A program made the translations under genes and the position numbers. The notes under the pieces were generated by a model that worked only from the letters and a program-made list of their open reading frames with translations, did no database searches and was not told the DNA's origin. Positions 42,118 through 51,575 of a DNA stretch of 61,943 nt are shown one piece after another (within the stretch, counting starts at the first letter, position 1; every line of letters starts with the position of its first letter). The DNA comes from Exiguobacterium sp018617385 (GTDB lineage Bacteria > Bacillota > Bacilli > Exiguobacteriales > Exiguobacteriaceae): positions 1 to 61,943 of the forward strand of contig NZ_JACSKA010000008.1 in NCBI RefSeq assembly GCF_018617385.1, written 5' to 3'.

Positions 42118-43500
42118 TTATCCTAAGATGATTGATTCTTTCGGATAGTTATACATCCGCTTCGGTTGTCTCCGTTGCAGGATGAGAATGAAGGCGATGA
42201 CGCCGATTCGGCCGATGAACATGAGAATCGTCAACACCCATTTTCCAACGTTACTAAACTCGGAAGACAATCCGACGGATAGACCCGTCGTCCCGAACGC
42301 AGAACACGCCTCGAATAAGATTCGTGTCAACGAAGCATCCTCAAAATAAGCCATGACCATGACACCTGATAGTAACACGGCAAGCGAAACCGTAATGATC
42401 ACGAACGCTTTCCAAATATCTTCAAGGACAATCTCACGACCGAAAATTTTGATGGACGAGTCCCCACGAATGAATGCGACGACACCGAGCACGGCTACAG
42501 CGAACGTCGTCGTCCGAATCCCCCCACCAACAGACGATGGAGATGCTCCGATGAACATAAGGATCGACAAGAGCAACATGCTCGCTTCTGAGAACAAATT
42601 GACATCGACCGTCGATAGACCACCATTTCGTGTCGTCACGGACTGGAACAACGAATCCGATAGTGCCAACCAGAGTGGCAAGTCCTTAAAGGCATTGTTG
42701 TATTCAAAGATGAACAAGCCGACCGTACCGACAGCAATCAAAATAAAGAATGTCGAGACCGTCAGTTTCGTGAACAAAGAGAATCGACTTGGGAACGTAT
42801 GACGTTTCCGTGTGATTCGGCTCACCAAGTACGTTCGAATCTCTACAAGCACCGGGAATCCGATGGCACCACCGGTCATGAGCGCGATTTGCGTAAAGAT
42901 GACGAACGGGTCCTCACGGAATGGCGCGAGCGAACTTCCCGTAATGTCAAACCCGGCATTCGTCGTCGCACTGACCGACCCGAACAATCCTTGTAAGAAG
43001 GCTTCGCCGGCGGTATCAAAATAATTTAAGTAATGGACCCCGAGCAAGACGGCACCGACCGCTTCGATGGCGATTACGGTGATCACGATTTCCGTGATGT
43101 ATTTGACAATACCAGACATGGACGTCTGGTTTTGGTCGCGTAAAATCAGTTGCCGCTCCCTGAACCCAATCCGTTTCCCGAGTAAAATCCACATGATGAC
43201 GTGCAAACTGATCAATCCGACACCGCTCACTTGGACGATGAACAGGATGATAAATAAGCCGAACGTGGAGAAGGTATCGGTGACTACAATCGGTGTCAGG
43301 CCGGTGACACTGACACAGCTCACCGCAAAGAAGACAAGATCGGTAAACGTGATCGTCACTCCGGGCTTATGGGCGATTGGTAAGGCGAGAAGCAAAACTG
43401 ATAAAATCGCTGCCGCACTATAAATTAACACGAGTGTTTGGACCGGTGTTAAATTTCGAAAGAACAATTGTAAGTTCCGTTTCATGAATTTCTGTTGCAT
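42118..43500 (-). CDS. ktrD: Potassium uptake membrane subunit (KtrB/KtrD, TrkH family)
   Basis: This 460-residue protein has four repeated membrane-pore-membrane units typical of the SKT K+ transporters. Pore-like segments include SVSVTGLTPIVV, TNAGFDITGSS, TRNGGLSTVDV and AFGTTGLSVGLS, each with the selectivity glycine. ATG 43500 is chosen after GAGGGGAGGGGCGAG. It needs a cytoplasmic RCK regulator (KtrA/KtrC), which is not in the window. The assignment between KtrB and KtrD is arbitrary. Confidence 0.88.
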   Translation of the reverse strand: MQQKFMKRNLQLFFRNLTPVQTLVLIYSAAAILSVLLLALPIAHKPGVTITFTDLVFFAVSCVSVTGLTPIVVTDTFSTFGLFIILFIVQVSGVGLISLHVIMWILLGKRIGFRERQLILRDQNQTSMSGIVKYITEIVITVIAIEAVGAVLLGVHYLNYFDTAGEAFLQGLFGSVSATTNAGFDITGSSLAPFREDPFVIFTQIALMTGGAIGFPVLVEIRTYLVSRITRKRHTFPSRFSLFTKLTVSTFFILIAVGTVGLFIFEYNNAFKDLPLWLALSDSLFQSVTTRNGGLSTVDVNLFSEASMLLLSILMFIGASPSSVGGGIRTTTFAVAVLGVVAFIRGDSSIKIFGREIVLEDIWKAFVIITVSLAVLLSGVMVMAYFEDASLTRILFEACSAFGTTGLSVGLSSEFSNVGKWVLTILMFIGRIGVIAFILILQRRQPKRMYNYPKESIILG

Positions 43501-43527
43501 CTCGCCCCTCCCCTCCATCAAAAACAA

Positions 43528-43547
43528 GATGACTCTTACGAGTCACC
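43528..43547 (-). terminator. Terminator of yerC
   Basis: On the minus strand GGTGACTC-GTAA-GAGTCATC is followed by TTGTTTTT. The loop contains the yerC stop codon. Some readthrough into the ktr gene is possible because it starts 36 bp further. Confidence 0.7.
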
Positions 43548-43841
43548 TTTTGTTTGTTGTAGACGTTCAAGAGCGAGATCGTATCCGCCTGTCCCATAGT
43601 TCAAGCATCGCTTCACACGTGAAATCGTGGCCGTTGAGGCGCCTGTCGCATCCTCAATTTTGTGATACGTGTTGCCTTCACGAATTTGCCGCGCCACTTC
43701 AAGTCGTTGCGCAAGTGCTTGAATTTCATTAACAGTCGCTAAATCTTCGAATAATTGATAACAGTCTTCGAGTGTCTCGAGCTTCAAAATCGCTTCAAAC
43801 AATTGATCAAGCTCTCGACCTCGTAATTTATCGAGTTGCAT
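43536..43841 (-). CDS. yerC: YerC/YecD-family TrpR-like DNA-binding protein
   Basis: This 101-residue helical protein of the TrpR-repressor superfamily has a helix-turn-helix near residues 56-80 (AQRLEVARQIREGNTYHKIEDATGASTATISRV). The regulon and ligand are unknown. The start is ATG 43841 with GAGAGGA upstream. The gene is next to yerA and near pcrB-pcrA-ligA, as in Bacillus. Confidence 0.88.
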   Translation of the reverse strand: MQLDKLRGRELDQLFEAILKLETLEDCYQLFEDLATVNEIQALAQRLEVARQIREGNTYHKIEDATGASTATISRVKRCLNYGTGGYDLALERLQQTKGDS

Positions 43842-43875
43842 CCGCAAGCATCCTCTCTACTCATACTTCTTTATC

Positions 43876-43904
43876 ATTCTAAAGCAGGGGCGCCTTGGAC
43901 TCAA
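43876..43904 (-). promoter_or_regulatory. yerC promoter
   Basis: On the minus strand TTGAGT (43899-43904), 17 bp, TAGAAT (43876-43881). It lies between the yerA stop and yerC. Confidence 0.65.
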
Positions 43905-43908
43905 CTAT

Positions 43909-45651
43909 TCATCGCAAAATCGCAGGAAATAGTACTTGTTTCTTCATGACTTCGTAAATGCCGAGAGGTGTCGCCCGAACATACGGCAAATGGGTAGATG
44001 CTAAAAATAGTAATGTATAAATCGGATCTTCGAACTGATAGCCCCTCGCCATGAGCTCGTCTCGCAGCTGTTTCTCTTGACCGATGAGCGTTTCGAGCGG
44101 CTCCGTCGACGTCATCCCACAGAGTGGCAACGGAATCTCCGCAACGATTTCGCCCTGGTCTACGAGGACAATCCCGCCTCCGAGCTCGTTCATTCGTTTG
44201 AACGCCAATAACATATCCTGTTTACATTTCCCTAGAATCAAGTAGTCCCCACTGATCGAGTACGAACTGACAAGCCCACCAAAATCTCGGGCGAAACCTT
44301 TCAGGACTGTGTTCAATCGCCATTTCCCTTCTTTATCAAGCAACATGAGAAACGATTCGTCTCCATCACGCGGTAATTCATCTTGACCCGTGTCATGCGT
44401 AATTTTAAACAGTTTCATGATGACCGAGTTGATCATGTCGAGTCCGACGGGCATGCTGAAAGACAGGTCTTGTGGCGTCAGCTCGATTGAAACGTCTGTC
44501 GACGGCATCTTATCGAGGACCGCTTCCACTAATTCGTTCGGGAAAAGCGATACCCCATCACGATAAATCCATTGCCCTTTCGCAATCACAGCCGTCGGAC
44601 GCGGTTCCTCGATGGCATCTAGAATGTTTAAGTGCGCGATACGGCCTGGCGCAATCGCACCTAAAATGTGATCGAGGTCAAAGTGACGGGCCACGTTATG
44701 AGAGACAATCCGGTAGGCTTCGATGGCCGGTAATCCCGCTTCGATTAAAATGCGGACGAGCGCATCCTGCATGCCGCCCTCATAAAAGCCCGGTGTCGAA
44801 CCGTCCGTCGTCACCATGAGATGGTCGAACGCCGTCAGTCCATTCGCCAATAGGTCACGAATCATCCCCGGAAGGTCCGGACGAATTGAGGAATGTCGAA
44901 GCGTCGTCGTATAACCTAGTTCCAATCGATTGAACGCCTCTTCCGCCGTCATCGCCTCATGGTCGCTGTGTACTCCCATCAACGCCATTTTAGTCAATGT
45001 CTTCGGTGACGCTCCCGGAAAATGTCCCTCGACCGGCAAACCGCACGTCTCGGCGTCAAGCATCCACTGAAGCATCTCATCATCGCCCTTCAAGGCGCGC
45101 GGCCATGCCGTCAATTCACCTGCCATGACGACGTCCGGATGGTTAAACCACTCGTGAATGCGTTCCGAGTCGACAGCCACGCTCTCCCGGTCCAACTCCG
45201 TTTGCGTATCCAGACGGGCCCACCAATACGTACTCGTCGGCAATTGTTGAATCGCATCGAGTTGCGCAAACGCTTGCTCTTTCTCTTGTAAAAAAAGCAG
45301 CATGTTGTCATTGACGAGCGTCGTCGTTCCACGCTCTCCTGCATATTTTGACAACGTCGCCGGATTGTATAATTGAAACGGATGAGCGTGAGGCTCGATA
45401 TACCCAGGTACAATATACTTTCCTGTCACATCGACCGTTTCGACCGCTGATTCTGGTAAGTCTGGACCGACATACACGATGCGATCTCCCTCAATCCAAA
45501 TATTCGCGGTTCTCCATTGTTTTACGTAGACGTTCAAATACGTTGCATTTTGTAAGACGAGCGAAGGTGGTCGCAATCGATCTACGACTTCAAGTTGTGA
45601 ACGAATCATCACTTTAGACCACGGTGCCCGCGCCGTTCTTTTTGTTGGCAT
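43909..45651 (-). CDS. yerA: YerA-type adenine deaminase-like amidohydrolase
   Basis: This 580-residue amidohydrolase is related to adenine deaminase. The first metal motif is EPHAHPFQL, near residue 90, where true Ade has DSHVHIESS. HSDHEAMTAEEAFNRLE and the C-terminal domain (MINSVIMKLFKI, SISGDYLILGKC, ELGGGIVLVDQG) follow the Ade layout. The change from Asp to Glu and loss of the following acidic/serine residues suggest altered activity. ATG 45651 is chosen after GGGAGG. A cre site lies in its leader. Confidence 0.82.
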   Translation of the reverse strand: MPTKRTARAPWSKVMIRSQLEVVDRLRPPSLVLQNATYLNVYVKQWRTANIWIEGDRIVYVGPDLPESAVETVDVTGKYIVPGYIEPHAHPFQLYNPATLSKYAGERGTTTLVNDNMLLFLQEKEQAFAQLDAIQQLPTSTYWWARLDTQTELDRESVAVDSERIHEWFNHPDVVMAGELTAWPRALKGDDEMLQWMLDAETCGLPVEGHFPGASPKTLTKMALMGVHSDHEAMTAEEAFNRLELGYTTTLRHSSIRPDLPGMIRDLLANGLTAFDHLMVTTDGSTPGFYEGGMQDALVRILIEAGLPAIEAYRIVSHNVARHFDLDHILGAIAPGRIAHLNILDAIEEPRPTAVIAKGQWIYRDGVSLFPNELVEAVLDKMPSTDVSIELTPQDLSFSMPVGLDMINSVIMKLFKITHDTGQDELPRDGDESFLMLLDKEGKWRLNTVLKGFARDFGGLVSSYSISGDYLILGKCKQDMLLAFKRMNELGGGIVLVDQGEIVAEIPLPLCGMTSTEPLETLIGQEKQLRDELMARGYQFEDPIYTLLFLASTHLPYVRATPLGIYEVMKKQVLFPAILR

Positions 45652-45699
45652 CGAACCCAATCCTCCCTTTTCCCTTTCAAAGCTATAAAAGAATAGTTT

Positions 45700-45754
45700 T
45701 GAAAGCGTTTTCTTTCCCTGTTTCAAGTTTACCTTTTCTCTGAATGGGTCGCAA
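45700..45754 (-). promoter_or_regulatory. yerA promoter with downstream cre site
   Basis: On the minus strand TTGCGA (45749-45754), 17 bp, TAAACT (45726-45731). TGAAAGCGTTTTCT (45700-45713, plus strand) fits the cre consensus and lies just after the predicted start of transcription, where CcpA would act as a roadblock. Confidence 0.6.
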
Positions 45755-45796
45755 GTTATGTTCCCTATTGTAACAAATTTCACATATATTTTTCAC

Positions 45797-45828
45797 AAAA
45801 AAGGCGACTCTTCCTATGAAGAGTCACC
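45797..45828 (-). terminator. Terminator of the GGDEF-EAL gene
   Basis: On the minus strand GGTGACTCTTC / GAAGAGTCGCC is followed by TTTTTTG. It ends within 5 bp of the stop. Confidence 0.85.
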
Positions 45829-45832
45829 TACA

Positions 45833-48121
45833 TCAAATTTGAGTCATGACGGTTTTACGTAAGTACAGGTGCAATTGATCGACCGGAATCGGTTTACTGT
45901 AATGATAACCTTGAATGAGCGAACCACTATATTCTAATACGAACGCAAGCTGTTCCGGTCGCTCGACCCCTTCCGTGACAATCTCGAGTCCAAGCGTCTG
46001 GAAAGTTTGATACAGTCCCTCTAACAGCGCGCGGTCAAACTTATTCTCCGGAATCCCTTTCACGAAATTCTGATCGATTTTAACGATGTCGAGACGTAGG
46101 GATTGCAGATATGACAGTGACGATGTCCCGACACCGAAGTCATCGAGTGAAATTTTGACCCCGATGGTCTTTAACGCTTGAATGAACTGTTGAAGTTCAT
46201 ACACATTCCCACCGACCTCACTCTCTGTGATTTCCACATGCAACCGGTTTGGGGGAAATCCTGTCTTAGCGAGCGTCTCCTCCAACGCTTCTAAAAACGA
46301 GTCGTCTAAAATCTGACGCTTCGATACGTTGATCGATAAAAATAAATCAAACCGCTCTGCGTACTCTTGAATCTCGGTGATGGCGCGCACAAGCACCCAG
46401 CGTCCCACATCCGAGATGAGCCCGAGTTGCTCCGCAACCGGAATGAACACGCCGGGAGAGACGAACCCTTTCTGTGGATGGTGCCAGCGAATCAACGCCT
46501 CGACTCCTCTAACTTGAAACGGCTGCGGAGAGACGATTGGTTGGTAATAGAGTTCGAACTCATCATGACGCAGCGCATGACGTAAATCACGTTCCATTTC
46601 GAGCGCCTGCAAGTAATGACTCCCGTCTTCAATCTCATGATAGGAAAGAATCTGATCTTTCCCGGATGCTTTGGCTTCGTGTAAGACGACATCGAGTCGC
46701 GCCATCATCACCTCATAGGAATGATGCGTCGGTCCTGTCAATTCGTCGATGCCGATACTCAAGGTCAAATGGTTCATCCCTTGCTTCAAACCCCATTCGC
46801 GCAAATCTTTCACCAATTGATTGGCGATGATCATGAGCTCCTCGGTCGTCCATTCCGGATGAATCAAGATGAACTCGTCCGCTCCGATTCTCGCAACGAA
46901 GCCATCCTCTTTATAGAACATCAAACGAGAGGCAAAAAACGTCAGCATCGCATCTCCCGTACGCTGACCAAATTGATCGTTGATGCGGCGGAAGTTGTCG
47001 AGATCGATTCCCATCACTCCAATCGATCGGGTCGTGTCCGGTAAGCTCACGAACATCTCTTCGACCGCCAAGCGGTTCGGAAGACGGGTTAAGGAATCGC
47101 GGAAGGCACGCGTCAACGATTCCTTTTGTGTCTGTTCGAGTGCATCGAGCACCTCGTTCATGCTGATGGCCATCTCTTCGATTTCGTCTTGCTGATTCGG
47201 ATGCAATTGAATCCGTAACCGACTATTCCGTTCTTTCGTGATCCATTTCAGTTGGTTGACGATGCCCATCAATCGTTTCGTGACAATTTGATTCACCGTC
47301 CAAAACAGTGTCAACAATAGACCAAGACCGAGGACAAGAAGCCCGATCATCCCCGTTTCTAACATGGTCTGCGTGTTGGTATAGTACGTTCGCTTCACCG
47401 AGAAGTTAAGTTCCCAGTTCGCATCTTGATAGACGGATTGAAGCGGTAACGAGACACGGGCAAATTGATTGTCTTGATCGACCGTCAACTGCTGGTGAGA
47501 AAGAGGACTGATCGATAATTTCGTTTTTGCTTGGGCACTCATCGCGGCCATGAAATCTGGACCGATTTTCTGAATGAGCACGAGCGTCCCACCGGGTTCT
47601 CCTGTCCCATCACTCTTCACAATCGGGTGACTCATGAAGACGACCGGACCGAAATCGGTGCCATACACCGCACTTTGTTTGATTCCTGACGAGTTGACGT
47701 AACGGATCAAGTCGTTCGTGAAGATCTCTTTGTCCTCTTCACGATCCAATTCATAAAATTGAGTAAACTCCGAGTAGACGACCTTTCGATCACGGTCGAG
47801 GAAAATCATTGCGCCGACCCCTAAGTTTTCGAGTGTCTCTTCCCCCATGTTGTTTTCAATGAATGCTTCATTCTGATTTTGAACAAAATCATAGGCATTC
47901 GTCCAAACTGACCAATCGACAAGAATCCGCTCGAGCATAAGTCGGTGATTGGCGAACACTTCTGACACACTTTCGATTTGATCGCGGGTCATCGCCCTGT
48001 CCTGTTCAATACTTTTCTCTACAAAATACGGTTTGATGACGAATAAAATGACCCCGATGAAGAGTACGATGTTCACGGCTATCGCAATAAATAATTTTGT
48101 TTGAACACGCAGGCCGACCAC
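45833..48121 (-). CDS. Membrane-bound GGDEF-EAL protein with CHASE4-like sensor
   Basis: This protein of about 760 residues controls cyclic di-GMP. It has a first helix (about 8-30), an extracellular sensor region resembling CHASE4 (DWSVWTNAYDFVQ, GAMIFLDRDRKVVYSE), a second helix near 255-275 and a HAMP segment. A GGDEF domain follows, whose motif reads GADEF, and then a C-terminal EAL domain with EALIRWHHP, NVSKRQ, EITESE, DDFGVGTSSLSYL, KIDQNFV and EGVE intact. Phosphodiesterase activity is therefore likely; cyclase activity is doubtful. The start is unclear. GTG 48121 is almost inside AAGGAGGG, while CTG 48112 would have normal spacing. Confidence 0.88.
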   Translation of the reverse strand: MVGLRVQTKLFIAIAVNIVLFIGVILFVIKPYFVEKSIEQDRAMTRDQIESVSEVFANHRLMLERILVDWSVWTNAYDFVQNQNEAFIENNMGEETLENLGVGAMIFLDRDRKVVYSEFTQFYELDREEDKEIFTNDLIRYVNSSGIKQSAVYGTDFGPVVFMSHPIVKSDGTGEPGGTLVLIQKIGPDFMAAMSAQAKTKLSISPLSHQQLTVDQDNQFARVSLPLQSVYQDANWELNFSVKRTYYTNTQTMLETGMIGLLVLGLGLLLTLFWTVNQIVTKRLMGIVNQLKWITKERNSRLRIQLHPNQQDEIEEMAISMNEVLDALEQTQKESLTRAFRDSLTRLPNRLAVEEMFVSLPDTTRSIGVMGIDLDNFRRINDQFGQRTGDAMLTFFASRLMFYKEDGFVARIGADEFILIHPEWTTEELMIIANQLVKDLREWGLKQGMNHLTLSIGIDELTGPTHHSYEVMMARLDVVLHEAKASGKDQILSYHEIEDGSHYLQALEMERDLRHALRHDEFELYYQPIVSPQPFQVRGVEALIRWHHPQKGFVSPGVFIPVAEQLGLISDVGRWVLVRAITEIQEYAERFDLFLSINVSKRQILDDSFLEALEETLAKTGFPPNRLHVEITESEVGGNVYELQQFIQALKTIGVKISLDDFGVGTSSLSYLQSLRLDIVKIDQNFVKGIPENKFDRALLEGLYQTFQTLGLEIVTEGVERPEQLAFVLEYSGSLIQGYHYSKPIPVDQLHLYLRKTVMTQI

Positions 48122-48185
48122 CCTCCTTCTTCAAGCTACTTTATTATTGTAGAACAGGATATCGGCATTTCCTTTTTTTCGCATG

Positions 48186-48212
48186 AAAAAAAGGATGGGT
48201 TGACCCATCCTT
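48186..48212 (-). terminator. Terminator of the purine operon
   Basis: AAGGATGGGT-tg-ACCCATCCTT at the purD stop is followed on the minus strand by TTTTTTTC. It closes the twelve-gene operon. Confidence 0.85.
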
Positions 48213-49465
48213 CAAATAATCTGTGTGAACGCCCGTGACCCGATGTCCGTTCGGTGGAACGTTTCAGGTAAATCGAGTTGTGAAATTGCCGCATACACAG
48301 CCGTTTTCGCCTCAAGCAGTGTCGGCTTCGTCGCCGTCACAACGAGTAGACGACCTCCGCTCCCTACGACTTGATCGCCCTTCTTTGTCGTGCCGGCATG
48401 GAAGACTAGCACATCTTTCGGAAGTGACTCAAATCCTGACAACACCTGGCCCGTGATCGGTCGGTCCGGATACCCTTCGGCCGCAATGACGACACCCATC
48501 GTGTATCCGTCAATCCAGTCAACCGAATACGATTCTTGGCGAACGACCGCTTCAATCACGTCAAGGAGCGGCGATTTCAAGTTCGGCAAGATGACCTCCG
48601 TTTCCGGGTCACCGAAGCGTGCGTTGAATTCGATGACTTTTGGTCCATTTGCCGTCAAGATGAGACCGGCGTACAAGAATCCTTCAAATGGAGTACCTCG
48701 CTTGACCATCGTCTGTGCGAGCGGTTTTAATACGGTCTCGACGGCCTCCTCATACACGTCCTTTGAAAGATGCGGCATCGGGCTATATGCGCCCATCCCA
48801 CCCGTGTTTGGTCCCCCGTCGCCGTCATAGGCACGTTTATGATCTTGCGAGGTGATCATCGGAATGACACGCTCTCCCGAGACGAATGCCATGAGCGAAA
48901 ATTCTTCCCCATCGAGGAACTCCTCGATGACGACTTGTGACTGTTGGCCAAATTTATCCGTCGTGAAAATATCACGTACGGCAGCTTCTGCCTCTTCGAC
49001 CGTGAACGCAACCGTGACGCCTTTACCGGCAGCCAATCCGTCCGCCTTGACGACGAGTGGTGCACCGAGCTTCTCGATATAGGCAAGCGCCGATGCCTCA
49101 TCCGTGAACGCCTCGTATGCCGCTGTCGGAATTCCGGCTTCCATCATGACTTCTTTGGCGAATGCCTTGCTTCCCTCGAGTAAGGCAGCCGCTTTCGTCG
49201 GTCCAAAGATGTTCAGCCCTTTGTCGCGGAACGTGTCCACGACTCCTGCCATGAGCGACGACTCCGGTCCGACAATCGTCCATTCGATTTCGTTCTCTTC
49301 TGCGAAATGGGCGAGCGCCTCCACGTCTGTTTCATGGATCGACGCGCACGTCATCCCTTCCATGAAGTCGTTGCCCGGTGCAACGAAGACGTGATGCCCG
49401 TCTTGTTTCAACTTCCATGCGAGCGCATGCTCGCGTCCTCCTCGACCGATGACCAATACGTTCAT
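48212..49465 (-). CDS. purD: Phosphoribosylamine-glycine ligase
   Basis: This 417-residue ATP-grasp enzyme makes GAR from phosphoribosylamine and glycine. GRGGREHALAWKL at the N terminus, LVVKADGLAAGKGV near 140, PNTGGMGAYSP near 220, and FNARFGDPETEVI near 285 are intact. Start ATG 49465 follows GAGAGGGGTTTGCGTC. It is the last gene of the operon. Confidence 0.96.
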   Translation of the reverse strand: MNVLVIGRGGREHALAWKLKQDGHHVFVAPGNDFMEGMTCASIHETDVEALAHFAEENEIEWTIVGPESSLMAGVVDTFRDKGLNIFGPTKAAALLEGSKAFAKEVMMEAGIPTAAYEAFTDEASALAYIEKLGAPLVVKADGLAAGKGVTVAFTVEEAEAAVRDIFTTDKFGQQSQVVIEEFLDGEEFSLMAFVSGERVIPMITSQDHKRAYDGDGGPNTGGMGAYSPMPHLSKDVYEEAVETVLKPLAQTMVKRGTPFEGFLYAGLILTANGPKVIEFNARFGDPETEVILPNLKSPLLDVIEAVVRQESYSVDWIDGYTMGVVIAAEGYPDRPITGQVLSGFESLPKDVLVFHAGTTKKGDQVVGSGGRLLVVTATKPTLLEAKTAVYAAISQLDLPETFHRTDIGSRAFTQII

Positions 49466-49479
49466 GACGCAAACCCCTC

Positions 49480-51000
49480 TCAGTGTTTGAAATGTCTGAC
49501 TGATGTGAATACCATCGTAATGCCGAATCGATTTGCAGCTTCAATCGATTCGGCATCGCGAATCGACCCACCCGGTTGGATGATGGCCGTGATTCCTGCA
49601 GCCGCTGCCGCTTCGACCGTATCTGCCATCGGGAAGAAGGCATCACTTCCGAGAGCCGCGCCTGACGCGCGTTCCCCGGCTTGTTCAAAAGCGATTTTCG
49701 CTGCGCCGACGCGGTTCATCTGTCCGGCACCGATTCCAATCGTCGTCTCGTCTTTTGCGACGACAATCGCGTTCGATTTGACGTGCTTGACGACACGCCA
49801 TGCAAGTTTCAAGTCTTCCCATTCCGCTGCTGTCGGGCGACGATCCGTCACGATTTGGCATGAGGCATCATCGAGTGTCATGTCATCCCCGTCTTGTACG
49901 AGCAATCCTCCGGCGACAGCCGTAAGGCGCATGCCTGTCATCTGTCCCATATCTAACGTCAACAACCGAAGATTCTTTTTCTCTTTCAATCGGTCAAGTG
50001 CTGCCTCACTAAAGGATGGGGCAATGATGATCTCTAAAAAGATGTTGCGAAGGGCATCTGCCGTCTCAAGATCGACTTCACGGTTTAAGGCGACGATTCC
50101 ACCAAAGATGGAGACCGGGTCGGCCGCATGTGCACGTTCGAACGCTTGAGAAATCGTCCGTCCGACTGCAACGCCGCACGGGTTCATGTGCTTGACGACG
50201 ACTGCCGCCGGCTCAGTCAATTCACTGAGTGCTTCAAGGGCTGCATTCGTATCTTGAATGTTGTTATACGAGAGCTCTTTCCCGTGAAGCTGTGTCGCAT
50301 TCGCAAGTGTCATCCCGTCATATAACGGTGTCTTATAAAACGCCGCTTGTTGGTGTGGGTTCTCTCCGTAACGAAGGTCTTGAACTTTTTCATACGTGAC
50401 CGTCAACTGCTCTGGGAACGTTTCGCCGATTTGACGACCTAAGTAGTCAGCAATCAACGCGTCATAGGCAGCCGTATGTCGGAACGCTTTCGTCGCAAGA
50501 CGTTGACGTGTTTCAAACGATGTACCGCCTCCACGTACTTCCTCGGCGACGAGTGTATAATCACTCGGGTCCACGACGACGGTGACACTCGCATGGTTTT
50601 TCGCAGCCGAACGCAACATGCTCGGTCCACCGATATCAATGTTTTCAATCGCTTCTTCGTATGTCGTATTCTCTTTCGCAATCGTCTCCTTGAACGGATA
50701 CAGATTGACCACGACATAATCGATTGGTTCGATGTGATGATCTTTCATTTGTGCGACATGCGTATCGAGGTCGCGACGTCCGAGCAAGCCCCCGTGAACG
50801 AGTGGGTGCAACGTTTTGACACGGCCGTCTAACATTTCAGGGAACGATGTCACTTCCGAAATGTTTTTGACTGGTAATCCCGCCTGCTGAAGCGCAGCCT
50901 CGGTCCCACCTGTTGAAATGAGCTCGATGCCCGCCTCATGCAAGACGGTCGCGAGTTCGACAATTCCCGTTTTATCAGAAACACTTAATAATGCTCTCAC
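49480..51000 (-). CDS. purH: Bifunctional AICAR transformylase/IMP cyclohydrolase
   Basis: This 506-residue enzyme performs the last two steps to IMP. The N-terminal MGS-like cyclohydrolase domain has LLSVSDKTGIVELA and STGGTEAAL; the transformylase domain has ELSYNNIQDTNAA and VKHMNPCGVAVG. The start is GTG 51000, after CAGGAGG and overlapping the purN stop by 4 bp. The LLSVSDK start matches the family, so GTG is accepted. Confidence 0.96.
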   Translation of the reverse strand: MRALLSVSDKTGIVELATVLHEAGIELISTGGTEAALQQAGLPVKNISEVTSFPEMLDGRVKTLHPLVHGGLLGRRDLDTHVAQMKDHHIEPIDYVVVNLYPFKETIAKENTTYEEAIENIDIGGPSMLRSAAKNHASVTVVVDPSDYTLVAEEVRGGGTSFETRQRLATKAFRHTAAYDALIADYLGRQIGETFPEQLTVTYEKVQDLRYGENPHQQAAFYKTPLYDGMTLANATQLHGKELSYNNIQDTNAALEALSELTEPAAVVVKHMNPCGVAVGRTISQAFERAHAADPVSIFGGIVALNREVDLETADALRNIFLEIIIAPSFSEAALDRLKEKKNLRLLTLDMGQMTGMRLTAVAGGLLVQDGDDMTLDDASCQIVTDRRPTAAEWEDLKLAWRVVKHVKSNAIVVAKDETTIGIGAGQMNRVGAAKIAFEQAGERASGAALGSDAFFPMADTVEAAAAAGITAIIQPGGSIRDAESIEAANRFGITMVFTSVRHFKH

Positions 51001-51575
51001 TTGAAAACCTCCTGTTGATTCAACACTTGTTGTAATACGCGCGGATACAGTTGGTGCTCGATCGTCTGAATGCGACGTGTCGCCTCGGTGCGGTCACACC
51101 CTTCAATCTCGACAGACGCCTGTGCGATGATCGGACCCGTGTCCATCCCCGCATCCACATAATGAACGGTCACACCACTCGTCGGCACGTTGGCGTCAAG
51201 CGCCTGTCCGATTGCGTCTTTACCCGGAAAAGCGGGTAAAAGCGATGGATGAATGTTTAGAATGCGATTCGGATATGCGGATAGTAACACATTTCCGATC
51301 AAGCGCATATACCCCGCCAACACGATATAGTCTACACGAAGCGTACGGAGCAGGACGAGAATCTCTTCCTCGAACTCTTCTTTTGACGCGTACGCCTTCG
51401 GTGTAAACGAAAAGCTTGAGATCCCATAACGTTCCGCTCGATCGAGAACAGTGGCTTCTGGTTTGTCCGTCACGAGCAACACACATTCGGCAGACAAATG
51501 ACCATCGGCGATCGCTTGCCAGATTGCTTCGGCGTTACTTCCCGATCCTGACGCAAAGATGGCAAATCGTTTCAT
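50997..51575 (-). CDS. purN: Phosphoribosylglycinamide formyltransferase
   Basis: This 192-residue folate-dependent enzyme formylates GAR. ASGSGSNAEAIWQAI, LAGYMRLIG, ILNIHPSLLPAFPG (catalytic Asn-His) and HYVDAGMDTGPIIAQ (catalytic Asp) are present. It overlaps both neighbours by 4 bp. Confidence 0.96.
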   Translation of the reverse strand: MKRFAIFASGSGSNAEAIWQAIADGHLSAECVLLVTDKPEATVLDRAERYGISSFSFTPKAYASKEEFEEEILVLLRTLRVDYIVLAGYMRLIGNVLLSAYPNRILNIHPSLLPAFPGKDAIGQALDANVPTSGVTVHYVDAGMDTGPIIAQASVEIEGCDRTEATRRIQTIEHQLYPRVLQQVLNQQEVFK

